A stretch of 64,000 nucleotides of DNA from Eremomyces bilateralis CBS 781.70. Taxonomy: Eukaryota; Ascomycota; Dothideomycetes; Eremomycetales; Eremomycetaceae. The notes under the pieces are model-generated. The model was not told the DNA's origin, ran no database searches, and saw only the letters and a program-made list of their open reading frames with translations. Shown here piece by piece: positions 12,428-27,681 of the stretch. A program made the position numbers and the translations under genes. The DNA lies in assembly GCF_010015585.1 (NCBI RefSeq), contig NW_022985075.1, positions 124,001 through 188,000 on the forward strand, written 5' to 3'. Each line of letters opens with the position of its first letter. The first letter of the stretch is position 1.

Positions 12428-14617
12428 TCAAGCAGAAAAATCCGTCCACCTTCTCGTCTCTAAGTATGCCTCCAACGCTTTCTTCACCTGCACGCCACCT
12501 GCCCTCCCATCGTTATCGGAACCACAAGGGCATCCGTTCAGTCTCCCAGCCGTCCGTAAGACAGCCATCAAGGCTGCCTCTAGAAGACGATTCTCCCTCT
12601 CTAAACGCTCAATCTTTGTATCCTTCTCTCCATCTAGGATACTACCTTTCAATGAACGTGGTGGAGACTCTGTCCCGATACTTGCACAGGCACCGGGCTG
12701 GGTGGGGTCAGAGGGGCTGGGATGGTGCGAATGGGCGCTGGGGTGGGTTAAGGCATTGATGGGCGACGATATATGTTTCTGAGAAGGCCTGTTGCGTGAA
12801 CTGGAAAGAGTGTTGATCGGGGACGTCGCACCAGGGCGAGGTGTATCAACCCGTGATGGGGCCAGGCAATATGGCCTAGGACCAGCAATTTCAACTCCTG
12901 AGGCAGTGATATGCGGTGCCTTCGAGGTCGAGAGAGATCTTGCGGGAACAACAGTGGCCTTCTCAGCAATGGCTAAGACTGACGAGTCGTGTCCCGTGGT
13001 AAATGCCAACCCACCAATACTGTCCGGGGTCATGGAAGCATCATGGTAACCCGGACAGCGGGGTTTATTTTCGAATGGGAGACCGAGACACAATCCGAGC
13101 CTCTTGGGCGATTTTTCTGGTATCTTAATCGACTCAGTTGCCGCATCAGTCTTGTTGGTGAGGTCAAGGGGCCGGGCCATAACTGAATCGATGCTGTCAC
13201 GCACTCGACGCAGATCTCGGAGCTTTCGAGCCCTGATTTTCTCTTCTCGGTTCTTCCGGGTTTGTCTATTAGACGCCGAGCGAGAATCGTCTCGGAATAG
13301 TTCGCAACGGCTAGCGCTTTCATGTGTTGCGTCAACTTGGTACAATGGCTCCTGACCATCCCGAAGAGGAGGCTCGATGGTAGAAACAGTACCATCCTCA
13401 CTGGCTCGGGATGAGGCCTGATCGCGACTGGGCCGTCGTAGTCCTTGGCCTGCGAGCCGCTCCCCATTTTGTCTTTCCACCAAGTGCGATGCGCTTATTT
13501 TGTGTTTGAGGCTATCCCTATTCATCTCAGCTTCCTTAGATCCCGAGCTCCGCGGAAGGGAATGGCTTTCCATGAGTGACTGGTTATCAGTGTTGGCGGA
13601 AACGAACGACTGTGACGGCGTCGGTACGCTAGAATTTCGATCATCGCTCAACATAACGCCAGTCGATCCACCAGGACTAGTGCAGACGTCCACATACTCT
13701 CCTCGACTCTGAGCTCCTTGTTCCCCAGGTTCAGTGTTTTCGTGACCGTGTTCATCAGTGGCTCGTAAGGTCGACCCGGAGAACTGCGCTTGTTGCATCT
13801 CTAGGGTCGAGAGCCAACTATCAAATCCATCGATATCAGCTTCTTCCGTCGTGGATGAGAAGAGGGATGTTGTGGGGGCCGCTAGATTGTATCTAATGCC
13901 TGGTCAAGCTATATTCACACCAAGTTTTGAGGTTGCCCACTCACTTGAAGTTATTGGAATCGACCAATCTTTGGTCAAACCCTTGCGTGTTCGGGATGAT
14001 CTGAAGATACTTATTCCCTAAGTGTGCGGTACGAATAAGTGTCTTGCTTATGGATCTCGTGAATGACATTTTCTGAGCGTACCGTCTTGGGACACTTTCT
14101 GAACAACACCGTCATGTGGAATAAAGAGACCATCTGCGGGAATTCGAGCGATTGATCTTCTTTAAGTTAGAAGGTAGCATGAATTTACGAATTCATACAC
14201 GGAAACTTACTCTCTGCGAACCCGGGTGCGAGGACTATGCTTGTTGGTCCTGAACAGTCTCAACCCAGTCTTAGGAGAAGCAGCCCTCTTCTGCTGTGTC
14301 TTTGGTTCTGGCCCTGGCTTCGTTGGTGGTCCCGTGTTCTTCAAGAAGTACGCCATATCAAAAGACGGATTGGACATGGGCAGAGCGAGGACCTGAGCGT
14401 CCTTCCCAGTATCTACTAATGACATCTTGTTATCAAAGAGGCGATGGTTCTGCTCTGAGAAGGAGGCCCAAGATCGACGGCGCAACAGTGATGATGGAGG
14501 CCGATGGTATAACGGACTGGATCGGGGACTCTGAGACCTGCTTTTCAATCCGTCTGAGCCACCGAGTAGAGGTCGAAGATCCCCTTTGAGAGGCCGTAAT
14601 GTTGCGTCAAGGCTCAT
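12428..14617 (-). CDS. Hypothetical fungal protein with short C-terminal coiled coil
   Basis: Three exons reconstruct in phase: 14211-14617, 13945-14000 (an alternative acceptor would start it at 14009) and 12428-13899. The introns have GTAAGT and GTGAGT donors; the second is only 45 bp. The product is about 644 aa, mostly Ser/Pro/Arg-rich and disordered, with a basic patch near the middle (RQTRKNREEKIRARKLRDLR) and a short heptad-like segment near the C-terminus (KIERLERENRLLEAALMAVL) followed by CPCG. I recognise no catalytic domain. The start is the first ATG of the open frame at 14615-14617; the frame is open a little further without an ATG. The basic patch plus coiled coil suggests a nuclear or scaffold role, which is inference only. 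Confidence 0.7.
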
Positions 14618-15705
14618 GAAGTGCAAGAATGTCAAGAAACAATGCTGTACAAAAGCCGTCGCCCCGAACTATATCGAGCTGACGGATCGTTGTCCAATAG
14701 ACAAGCCGTTGAAGAACAAGGCTAGAAATGTCCACAATTAGAGCGTCGTTCACACAGATGTACTGCAATCAAAGAAGTAGTCAGATTGCGGAACTTTCTA
14801 TAGGTCAAGGTAGGACGAGGAAAGACACGCAGGTCGCCATTTATCAAGTCGCTGAGCGGTCTTGTTACATAGCCTCCTCGGACATGCAGACTTTACCAAT
14901 ATGATGAATCCTGGATAACCTGCTGTGCTTCGCCAAAACCATCCATCCCTTGCCCAGGCATCTCGAGATGTATTACCGATTGCAGGAGGGGTAGAAACCC
15001 CCGCAAAAGTACCACTACATAAAGGCACGGCTGAATGGCAGAAAAGCTTGATTCAAGAAGAGGAGAGCATATGGATGAACGCACGAGGTCAAGCACAAAG
15101 GTAGGCCAGGCAAGTATTCCCGATATGCAGCAAGCCGTAGAGCGCAAGGGGTGTGGAAGCCTGCGTACAGAAGCTATGGGATAGCATCCGAATTGCAAAA
15201 CGAGCCATCTGGCTAAGAAAGTGACACGTCCAATTTTGCGGACCTGGATTTTCATGCCGCCAAACTTCTTACTTAGTAGAGAGATGGTATGTGAAAACTC
15301 TAATTAACTGGTGGGTATTACTCCTGATTTTGTGGCGTCGACTCGCGATGAAAGAGACTGGCCTCCATCCGGGTGTCTTGAACATCAAGATCTCGATGCC
15401 CCGGCAGTGGCGTGAATTGAGGTTGCACGGATGGTGGCACAATTCACACGCACTACACTTCTTCCTTATTAGCGGTGCGATGAGCTGCATCGGACAGTGA
15501 ATGTGAAGCCGAATGGTAAGTAACATGCCCCGGCGAGATATTGGGGATGAACATGCGTCTGACGAAAACTGATTATTAGTGGCTAGTTCTGACGGATACA
15601 GAAGCACCATCACGTCGAGCAATGCTGCAACCCGGATTTAGAATTGATCGCGCGTACAGCTGCGCAGCGCTCTGGTAATTAACAGAGAACCTTTGCACTT
15701 TAGCA
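14618..15705. other. Intergenic, nothing recognised
   Basis: This stretch lies between the start of the hypothetical gene (minus strand) and the stop codon of the ZIP transporter (minus strand). It holds short minus-strand open frames at about 14.9-15.6 kb without domains or splice logic. It should contain the promoter of the hypothetical gene and the 3' UTR of the transporter. Confidence 0.45.
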
Positions 15706-17428
15706 TCATTCCCATATTCCAAGGACTGTCATAACTCCAGCTCCCCCCCCAAGACTAATCAGTCCCACTGACACCTCTTTCCAGTCCGCATTGCTCAGTT
15801 CACCACGTAGCCAGTCCTCACTCCACATCTCCACCACTGCCACCCAGATTAAAACTCCGGCACTCAAAGCATCCATCGCCCCCACCGTTTGGATCGTTCT
15901 CGGATCGTTCTCATTGAAAGTGTGGCGGACGATGAGACCGATAGCCATACCAATCGGGGCTGTCACCGCAAACGCCACTCCGTAGAGTAGTTTGCTGAGA
16001 AGTGTCGGATGCCAGAGCGTAGCGATTCGGGCACCAAGCGCCAGACCTTCAAAGAGTTGATGGAGGAGGATGACGGCGAAGAGGACCGTAAAGTTGGCGG
16101 CGGGCGTCACAGTCAGTAAGACACCGAGCACTAGATATACTTATGTCAGATCGTCTATCGCTTCGTGGTGAGAGAAAATGGCAACCCACAGATCGAATGG
16201 AAAATCATTCCCGCTTCCATGATCATAACATGTAGCTTTTCCTTCTCATGCTGAGCGATTCCTTCCTGGTCCCATATTGCTAGGTCCCGCTCAATCGCTC
16301 TCGGACTCTTCATATCGCGTTGTTGTAGAGGTGCCAGGATGCGAGATGGATATATATCCGTGGATGTCCCGTGTTTTGCCCTGGACGAGAGATACCGAAG
16401 ACCTGCATAGTCCACCAAAAACGAAATGAAGACGCCCGCCATTGCAATAACGGTTGCTGTGCTCTCAAATGACAGCTCTCCAAGGCAGGGGTTAAGGAAT
16501 TGTAAGAATGCATGCGAAAGGAGCTGCAACTGTCAGTACTGGGAGTTGAGGGGCACAGGAGGTATACTTGCGTGAATAAAAATCGTTGCAATAATAACGC
16601 CCGTCCCAAATTGCTTGATAGCAGTGAAAACCAGACCATCTTTTCGTATACGGGTCCACTTTCTGATCCCGATAGGTCCCAGGACGGCTGTCGAACTCGT
16701 TAGCGGACAGACTTCTGGCTGGCCATCGAGACACGAACCGACGGAGCTGGTCGCTAGGACGATGAAGATGCTAGCCACTCGAAAGGTAAGGTCCGAGTCT
16801 CCAACTCGTTCTGCATCACACTTTGCGATGCCACCCATCTTGGCATGGCCGTGTCCTCCAGAGCTCTCTTCCATAGAAGACGACCCTTCTCTATTACTGC
16901 TTTCGCCGGCACCGTGTCCGCCATGAGCCGGCTCATGGCTGTGGCCTGGAGCTTCAGGAGACTCATTGTGGCTAGTATCTTGCACGTGTCTGTCATCGTC
17001 ATTTCTTAGAACCTGAGCTTCGCGGAGTTCCGCAACTTCCGTCCAGCTACATTCCATCTCATGAAAGTTATGGACCTACCCTGGTTGGATTTGAGACGGT
17101 ACACTGTCTGTTTGGCCCGGAGCGGACGCAGCTGTTGGAGTGGAACCATCTACAAGGCAGAATCTACAAGAGGAATCAGTCAAGATATTAGCCGCCCCTG
17201 AGCTGTTGCCTTACAGCTGGCCCCCCTCAATATGGCAATCTGGTCTTGCAGAAGGCGTGACTTGCGGCAGATCGGTAGGCCTTTCACAGTATCTAGAATT
17301 CATTAGCGAGTTGATTATTCGAGAAATTCGGATAAAACAGACTCTATATTGCCATTCCAATGACACTGCGAAACGACCGGGCTGACTGCCAAAGAAATAC
17401 TAAAGATTGAAAACAATAACCGCCTCAT
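15706..17428 (-). CDS. ZIP family zinc/iron transporter with signal peptide
   Basis: Multi-exon gene on the minus strand. The core exons are well supported: up to 16739, 16572-16687, 16190-16523 and 15706-16130. They encode the ZIP fold with a His-rich segment (GHSHEPAHGGHG), TM regions and the TM5 metal motif HQLFEGLALG preceded by the TM4 FHS motif. The intron 16524-16571 is GC-AG: only a GCAAGT donor restores the conserved FIH-LLSHAF junction. Upstream exons at 17367-17428, 17215-17292 and 17080-17163 add a signal peptide starting MRRLLFSIFSISLAV and a Cys/His segment DCHIEGGQLFC, in phase throughout; the joint between 17080 and about 17046 is unsettled (33-bp intron or a later acceptor). 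The role is plasma-membrane uptake of Zn2+ (or Fe2+). It diverges from the nicotianamine synthase gene. Confidence 0.88.
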
Positions 17429-18411
17429 AGCGAAGAATGAGTTGAGAAAGGAAATGCATTGGAGCGCGATGCCATAGCAGCGCTCCCATCTAGGTGGATG
17501 GAGGTAGGTTGATATAACATGCAACCAGGGAAGCTGTACAAGCTGGAAACACCCACCGAGAACGGCGAGAATATATTCCGTACGGTCCGAGGACTTCGTA
17601 GTAAAGCCTATCAACTTGCTGCGGCTCAAAGTGAATAGATATATTCCGAGACGTGCCAAGCTACGTTTCAAACGTTTGGGTCAATCTAGTTGGGATTGGC
17701 AGGGGTTGGCGTTGACGCTGAAGGAGACACAAATCGAGGTGATCAGCACGATGACCTGCTGGGGAAGCGCTCACTGGGAAAAGTAACGATCACTTGGTGC
17801 GAGATTCATTACATCTGTACAACTATTCCATGCAAGAATTCTAGTGAGACCGATGTAGTGTAGGTATTTTCTGTGTTCAAATCCCCCCAGGGTTTAGGGC
17901 ACCCAAGATTCTGTCGGTAAGGAATCTGCAGTACATGTGTTACTATCTGACGAGTTATACAAGCAGAACCGGCACCACTGCAGACTCCCGCAAGATGATG
18001 TTGAGGTTTAAGACTGAAAAGCGACCACAGAGGATAGACGGATTGGAAAGGAGACGGAGTAAGTGTTTCGAAGACAGACATGGTCAAAATTCACCTGGTA
18101 GACTCACACCGGTTGCGAGGATGGTTTTGAAAAAATAATAAGACACCCGGAGTAAAAGTAAGGCCGAATGAAAGCAGAATAATGGGAATGTCTTACCGTA
18201 CCGTTTGCAAGTTTGTTTATAAAAGATTCTGTTTGTCGGCAGCGAACCATCAAGGTTTCCATCAAGGTACGCTGGAGACACCCCAGGTTGCCCTATTATA
18301 CGACTGGAGATTGGGATGCCGTAAGTATCTTGGGACTGGCTTCACTTGGTATCAGAATCGAGCCGAACGTTTTCCCTTCATTGGACAGTAGTGTGGAGAG
18401 AATCGCCAGCG
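17429..18411. promoter_or_regulatory. Divergent intergenic region between ZIP transporter and nicotianamine synthase
   Basis: The 983 bp separate the two divergent start codons and must hold both promoters. There is no supported gene within it. The clearest signal is a pair of CAAGGT hexamers near the synthase side (listed separately). I found no CAAGGT or reverse complement in the half nearer the transporter. Confidence 0.6.
18251..18268 (+). promoter_or_regulatory. Paired CAAGGT motifs (candidate ZafA zinc-response sites)
   Basis: CAAGGT occurs at 18251-18256 and again at 18263-18268, both on the plus strand, about 145-160 bp upstream of the nicotianamine synthase ATG. In Aspergillus fumigatus the zinc-starvation activator ZafA is known to bind CAAGGT in front of zinc-uptake genes. 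Two copies with 12-bp spacing are unlikely by chance at this position. Function is inferred. Confidence 0.5.
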
Positions 18412-19539
18412 ATGACTACCCCAACAGACCGAACCGCAACGGTTCCAGTGCAGTTTCAAAAGCCGTATCGAGGATCTGTGGCGGAGACTTCTGGCCTTGT
18501 TACCCCTCCGGATGACACGGGCAGTCCGCCGACACTGCATGACGATAGCGCTCGAGAGGAGGCTCATGATATAATAGAGCGGCTGGTTGGAATCTATCAC
18601 CAATTGCTCGCACACCGATCCTTGGCTCCAAGTGCAGAGGTTTCCGAAACGTTCGGTCGTCTCGTGCGTGCATGCATCGAGCCTCGCAGCAAACAGACCG
18701 TCGAACTCGTCTTGTCGGATCCGGTCCTGAACAAGATTGCCTCGAGCCTGCTCAAGCTGTGCTCTGCTGGAGAGACAGAGCTGGAACTGTCTTGGGCTGG
18801 ACGCATTGTCAATTCTGGTGCTGGGAGCAACCAGTCTGGTAAGCACAGTGCATACACACTCTTCCAAGTGCCATCTGCTGACGGACAGTTCCGCAGCACA
18901 AGAGACGCTGCGAGCGTTCCCCTATTACGACAACTATGCCAGGCTCAGCCGCCTCGAATGCGCCAATCTCGTTACGCTATTACCCTCGGATCCAACATCC
19001 ATTGCATTCATTGGATGCGGTCCCCTTCCTCTCTCGTCATTCTGTCTGTCTGACCGATTTCCCGCCGCGCGAATCAATAATATCGACCACGACGTGACCG
19101 CCATCAGCCATGCCGAGAAACTATCCAATGCGCTCGGATACGATCAGGTTACGTTCACTCATGCATCGGCGGCAGAGTGTGGGAGCCTTCGGACGTTTGA
19201 CGTCGTGCTCATGGCCGCGTTAGTCGGGATGGACCAGGGCGAGAAGATGAATTTGGTGCGGAATCTCGCGGCGGAGATGCGCCCTGGAGCGATCCTGTGC
19301 ATCCGGAGCGCGCATTCGTTGAGGTCGTTGCTCTATCCGGTAAGCTGGCGCTTTGAATCTGCCACGAGGGCTATCGTGGTCGAGACATGCTAAGCAAGTG
19401 ATCACAGACGATTGAGATGTCCATTCACTGCCTTGATATAGGACTGAGACCACTTCTGGAGGTTCATCCGTGGCATGACGTCGTCAACTCGACACTATTT
19501 ACGAGTGTAGAGAGGACGGATGCCGGAGATGACAGGTGA
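18412..19539 (+). CDS. Nicotianamine synthase family protein
   Basis: Three exons, 18412-18838, 18897-19339 and 19408-19539, join in phase to a 333-residue protein, close to the usual NAS size. The signature blocks are present in order: LELSWAG then FPYYDNYARLSRLE around the first intron, the nucleotide-binding-like motif FIGCGPLPLSSFCL, NIDHD, the segment FDVVLMAALVGMDQGEK, and MRPGAILCIRSAHSLRSLLYP followed in exon 3 by LLEVHPWHDVVNS. The family condenses aminocarboxypropyl groups from S-adenosylmethionine into nicotianamine-type metal chelators; fungal members are known, for example in Neurospora. It is cytosolic by inference, as no targeting signal is seen. It diverges from a ZIP transporter and has two upstream CAAGGT motifs, which suggests a role in zinc handling. 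Confidence 0.92.
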
Positions 19540-20266
19540 GCATGACGGGGCACTTGGGTGTTTTTGAGCTGTGCATCGAGCTCCTGGATGAGGAAATAGA
19601 ACCTCCATTTCCTCCTGGTGATCAGATGTGTCGTCCCTTGTTAGAACTATCTCAGCTAGTTCCCTAAATGCAGAGATCGAGAGAGAGAGGGCGAAATTTG
19701 GGTGGAAAATAGTGTGCCACTCGATGAAATGGATTAAATCAACGACTGGAAGCATGAAACAATGGAGAGGGCTTCCATCAAAATACGGGACGCTGATGAA
19801 TCCAGGTCGGGTTAATAGTAAGAAACTGGTTGGAGTGCTAATTAATTAGCCACCCATGCGCCAACGCAACATTCAACAGTGAGACAACCAACCCAACAGC
19901 AACTTCAACAGCGAAATAATTTTGTAAACACTTCCCTTACCAGTAAGATTGCTGACGTATTGGTTAAGCTTAAAACCTGGTACTAATAATTGCCTTATTG
20001 AGAAATTCGACAAGATTTGGTCAGCATCTGTCATCAATGATCAATCAGAGAGACTTTTAGCCCCACGCTTTCGCTTCATCTACACGTCATTTATATCAGC
20101 TCTTGCGAAGGACTGGGAGGTCTGGACGCATCAGAACGATCTCGCGGGTTCAATTTTAGACCTGTATATTATTACCTCACATTTGATATTTGTATAACCG
20201 TTCTTGAACATTTTCCCTTCCTCTTTTCTTTGGTGTGTCGAAAGAGCTTGGAAGTAACCGTAAATA
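19540..20266. other. Intergenic, nothing recognised
   Basis: This contains the 3' flank of the nicotianamine synthase gene and the promoter of the bisphosphatase gene. It is AT-rich from about 19.65 to 20.1 kb. No gene, repeat or RNA was found. Confidence 0.45.
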
Positions 20267-21200
20267 ATGACAACACCCCGAGTCTTTCTCGTCCGACATG
20301 GAGAGACGGAATGGAGCTTGAACGGCCAACATACAGGCACCACTGAGCTTGAACTCACTGCCAATGGCGAAAAGCGTGTGTTGGAGACGGGGAAGGCATT
20401 GGTCGGCAACGATCGATTGATCGTACCCAAGAACCTTGCCCACATGTACGTTTCGCGGCTCCTGACACTATTCCAGACACAGACATTTAATGGCGACCCA
20501 GCTACGTATCGCCGCGAAAACGCGCTCAAAGGACGCTCGAGTTGCTTCGGATCGGCTGCAAGGAGCGATACCCATGGAACGAGCAGCGTGAGCAGAGCGA
20601 CGGCGCGATTCGGACGCAGGCGGAAGTGGAAATCACGGAGGATATCCGAGAGTGGGACTACGGTGCCTATGAAGGATTGACGACCAAGCAGATCCGCGAG
20701 ATGCGGTTGCGGGGAGGGGAGAGCGAGAATTGGGATATCTGGCGAGATGGGTGCCCAGGCGGCGCGTGAGTTTCGCACTCACTTACCGAAGAGGAGCAAT
20801 TGCTGAACATCTCAGGTCTCCCCACCAGATCACGGAACGGCTGGATCGACTGATCAATGATCTGCGGTCCAGGTTCCATGCTAATGCGATTGGAAAGCCC
20901 AAGGGCAAAGCCGGCCCTTGCGATGTGTTGATCGTTGCCCACGGACACATTCTCAGGGCATTTGCGGCTCGATGGGTGAAGCGAGATGTAGCGACCAATC
21001 CGTCTCTAATTATGGAGGCCGGCGGAGTGGGAACCCTGAGGTGAGTCATGGTTGTTAGCCTGGATATTGAGGGAGTCGTCGTTGACTCGATTAGTTACGA
21101 GCATCATAGTATCGACGAGCCGGCCATCTTGCTTGGAGGCGGCTTCATGGTGGACATCGTCGAGGAGATAGAGCAGGAGAAGAATCAGACGAAAGGCTAA
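20267..21200 (+). CDS. shb17: Shb17-type sedoheptulose-1,7-bisphosphatase (histidine phosphatase family)
   Basis: Four exons, 20267-20445, 20502-20765, 20816-21040 and 21095-21200, give a 257-residue protein (yeast Shb17 has 271). The N-terminal phosphohistidine loop reads [16 protein letters not shown], followed by [33 protein letters not shown] and the second catalytic-His motif [14 protein letters not shown]; the C-terminus reads [11 protein letters not shown]. These match yeast Shb17 closely and differ from ordinary phosphoglycerate mutases. In yeast the enzyme removes the C1 phosphate of sedoheptulose-1,7-bisphosphate and drives carbon into the non-oxidative pentose phosphate pathway. 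The intron phases all agree, including the first intron, which restores the IYVSPRK motif. Confidence 0.88.
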
Positions 21201-24976
<3,776 letters not shown>

Positions 24977-26580
24977 ATGGAGTGACGAAGCCAAGGAGCG
25001 CAGAGATACGCAGCGATTCCTTCCACGTGCTATGTTGGCAGGGAAGATGGGACTCTGAGTAGTCGAGAGTGCTTGTGGGACGACGGATTGGCCTTGTGAT
25101 GTCCGATGCATTGTCTTTCGAAGTTGGTCGTGGTTATCTGCAAGCATCTCGTAGCGATATAAAGGCATCGAACAGCCTTGACAGGGTTGGCAGGACAGCG
25201 TGGGAAGACGCTCATAGCGCGAAAAGGGGACGTGTGCTTGTCGGTGAATGATGGCAAGGTAGATTAGAGGAGGATCCGGCGAGGAAACGTAGGGACATTG
25301 AATAGATGCAACCGTTCACTTCGAGTAGTTATTGCTTCTCTATTTGCAGTATGCTAGTAGTACCTCGTTTCACTTCGATTTCGGAGAAATAGGGGGCACC
25401 ACTAATATCCCAGACGTCAGATCCATCCTCATCTGTACCAGGCGTCAGTCAGTTGACCCTTTCCTATAACTTACCTTTTGGCAGTCCTCACAGATAACAC
25501 AATGTACCAGGTACATGAAATTCGGCCAGCAAAATATATCTGCCTTTGCGAGACGATGCTGGGCGCCTAGTCTTAATATTGCTTAATCTCGTCACGGCGA
25601 CAATGCTTATTGCTCAGTAATGCCGCCTCGCTGGATACGAGTTTTCTCGTTCCGCCTTGGCCAGCTGGCTTGTTTAGCGGCTGAGATCAGAGGCAGGTAT
25701 GGTTGTATGGAAGTTGCTCCGAGCGCTGGTGGAATGGTGCCGGATTTAGCACTGTGGGGGCGCCATGGATTAGTATATGTATTGCAGATGCATATTCCGA
25801 GAGATCGGTGAGATTAGCGATGAGATTAAGTTCTAGGGCCATATATCTGCGGATTAGAGACGTATGTTTCAGCACGTCGGAGCAACAGGATGGCAACATA
25901 AATCTTCCGTGGCTATCAGTCGCGCGAGCCCACGTGCTGGCGTGCGTGCATCTCATTCGCCCTTCCCACCCCTGGTGGTCAATGTAAGCTGTGTTCAGGA
26001 GCCTCAGCTTATTGTTTACGCTGTGGCCAAGATGGTTTGGGAGTGATTGCTTCCAAAACCCGAGAACAAGGGCTGGAAGCGAGAAGGCACAACAACAACG
26101 CGATGCGCGCATGCAGGCGACCATGGGTGCCAGAAACATGTTCAGATAAGCATATCATGACTCTAACTTCAGGAGTGACACTTCACAATTGACGACGATC
26201 TCGGTGTTAAATATAGACGCTCATTGATGACGAAAAAGAAAATGCGATCTAAGAGACATATTGAAGCAACACTGGCGGTACCGACAAAAATCTTCTGCTG
26301 ATGTTGTTTCTTTAGAAAAATCTGAGACAATACGATTATTCCAGCTGTATTCTCCAGCATCATCGTGTCATCGAGGCGGCAACCAGTCTAGATCGCTCCA
26401 GATTTCCGAAACTACTGCTCGATGAACGAAACAGCCGAGAAGGATAACCCTACGAGAGAAAGGCCGGCCAGGATGCCCTGTAGTACCAAGGAACACATGC
26501 TTTTGCCATATAGCTTGATTCTTGCGGGATTGTATATAGAATGACCATAATATATGGCAATTTATGTTCGGGTAGATCTT
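24977..26580. other. Intergenic, nothing recognised
   Basis: This lies between argEF and a weakly supported minus-strand gene. Open frames of up to about 150 codons on both strands at 25.6-26.1 kb overlap each other and carry no domain. No RNA gene or repeat was found. Confidence 0.45.
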
Positions 26581-27060
26581 TCATCTACACGAGGGAATAC
26601 GGTGGATTGAAATTTGAAGGAGCTCAAGGAGGGAGTTGAGGACAAGGTCACGTGCCTCGGACCAAGGATCGCTGCATTTCGCGCCCCTGTCGCCCGCCGG
26701 ACAGCACCTACTTGCCATTTCGGCACTTCCTACACTGCCTGACTGACGTGACTGAAGTTGACGGTAGTGGAGAAAGGCCACCATGAGGTCAATTGTTTCT
26801 TGGCAAGCCTCCACTTGTACAGGCCAGGTCTCAGGGTTTATACCTGATTCGGAAGTTCTTCTAGAAGGATTAGGCATGCTTCGTCTCATTCGAACGGATA
26901 CATAACCCTCAAGTACATTAGCCAAGACCGCAGCATATGTCTCTCCTGATGCGCAGCATGGTACTTTGGCCAGGTCTCGCCGGCTATGCCCGAATATATC
27001 TGCGGAACGTTTGATGTTTTGTTGATGCAGCAATAACTGGAGAATGAAGATGGAATCCAT
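26581..27060 (-). CDS. Small hypothetical protein, possibly a regulator remnant
   Basis: An uninterrupted 159-codon frame starts at a true ATG (27058-27060). The product has amphipathic, leucine-rich helices at both ends (MDSIFILQLLLHQQ near the start and DLVLNSLLELLQISIHRI near the end) and scattered cysteines. I recognise no family. The helical, Leu/Cys-rich character resembles the C-terminal part of some Zn2Cys6 regulators, but no zinc cluster is found upstream, so it may be a fragment or a chance frame. A CAAGGT hexamer falls inside it near 26644. Confidence 0.35.
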   Translation of the reverse strand: MDSIFILQLLLHQQNIKRSADIFGHSRRDLAKVPCCASGETYAAVLANVLEGYVSVRMRRSMPNPSRRTSESGINPETWPVQVEACQETIDLMVAFLHYRQLQSRQSGSVGSAEMASRCCPAGDRGAKCSDPWSEARDLVLNSLLELLQISIHRIPSCR

Positions 27061-27102
27061 CAGTGGGTACGGCGTTACGGTGATCTGGAGATGGACGAGG
27101 GC

Positions 27103-27144
27103 TAAGCTTTACGGGTTAAGCTTTGCGGGTCAAGCTTCACGGAC
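27103..27144. repeat. Three tandem 14-bp units
   Basis: The units taagctttacgggt, taagctttgcgggt and caagcttcacggac follow each other without gaps. They lie just upstream of the small hypothetical minus-strand frame and about 540 bp before the second ZIP gene. No function is evident. Confidence 0.7.
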
Positions 27145-27681
27145 ACGGGGACAAGCCATGGGGGAGATGCTTTGCATTTAGTGATGCCATCGCATCTTTA
27201 GTAGATCTGATCTCCTGATAATTAGCATTGCTCCAGGTTGGCTTTCTCCTGGCCTTTCCAAGACTTTCCTCGTTCATGCCTAGACTTTCATTTCTCCATA
27301 GACGTTGAGTTGTTAGTTTACCGTTGGCAGAGCCTTTGGTTGTTTTTCAAGGGGCCACCTTTTTTTCCAAGAGGGCCTTCTCTTCTCCCCAAGCGCCGGC
27401 GTGTCGATCATGTTTTCAATTCTCGGATCTAATCCAGTAAAGTTAATCACGAGCCGTTGGAACAAACCGACTGTGGAAGTGAGTCCCAGCAACACTTGCT
27501 TTTTAAAAGATGAAGAGGCAGAGCACCACTGCCCTCCTTCATCCTATGAAGCTTCGGTTTATCCCTCTTCCACCCTGGGCCACATGACAGTGCGGGATCC
27601 TTCGACTTCGACTGGCTTCACCATTACCATAGAGAGGTGGAGCCGAAGGTTACACAGAGCCATCTCCTTTTCCGCATCACC

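Noticed and set aside
25687-26139. 150-codon minus-strand frame
   Set aside because: It overlaps open frames on the other strand, has no recognisable features and does not begin with a convincing start context.
26641-26650. Single CAAGGT near the second ZIP gene as a ZafA site
   Set aside because: One hexamer 1 kb upstream is expected by chance; only the paired motif before the synthase was kept.
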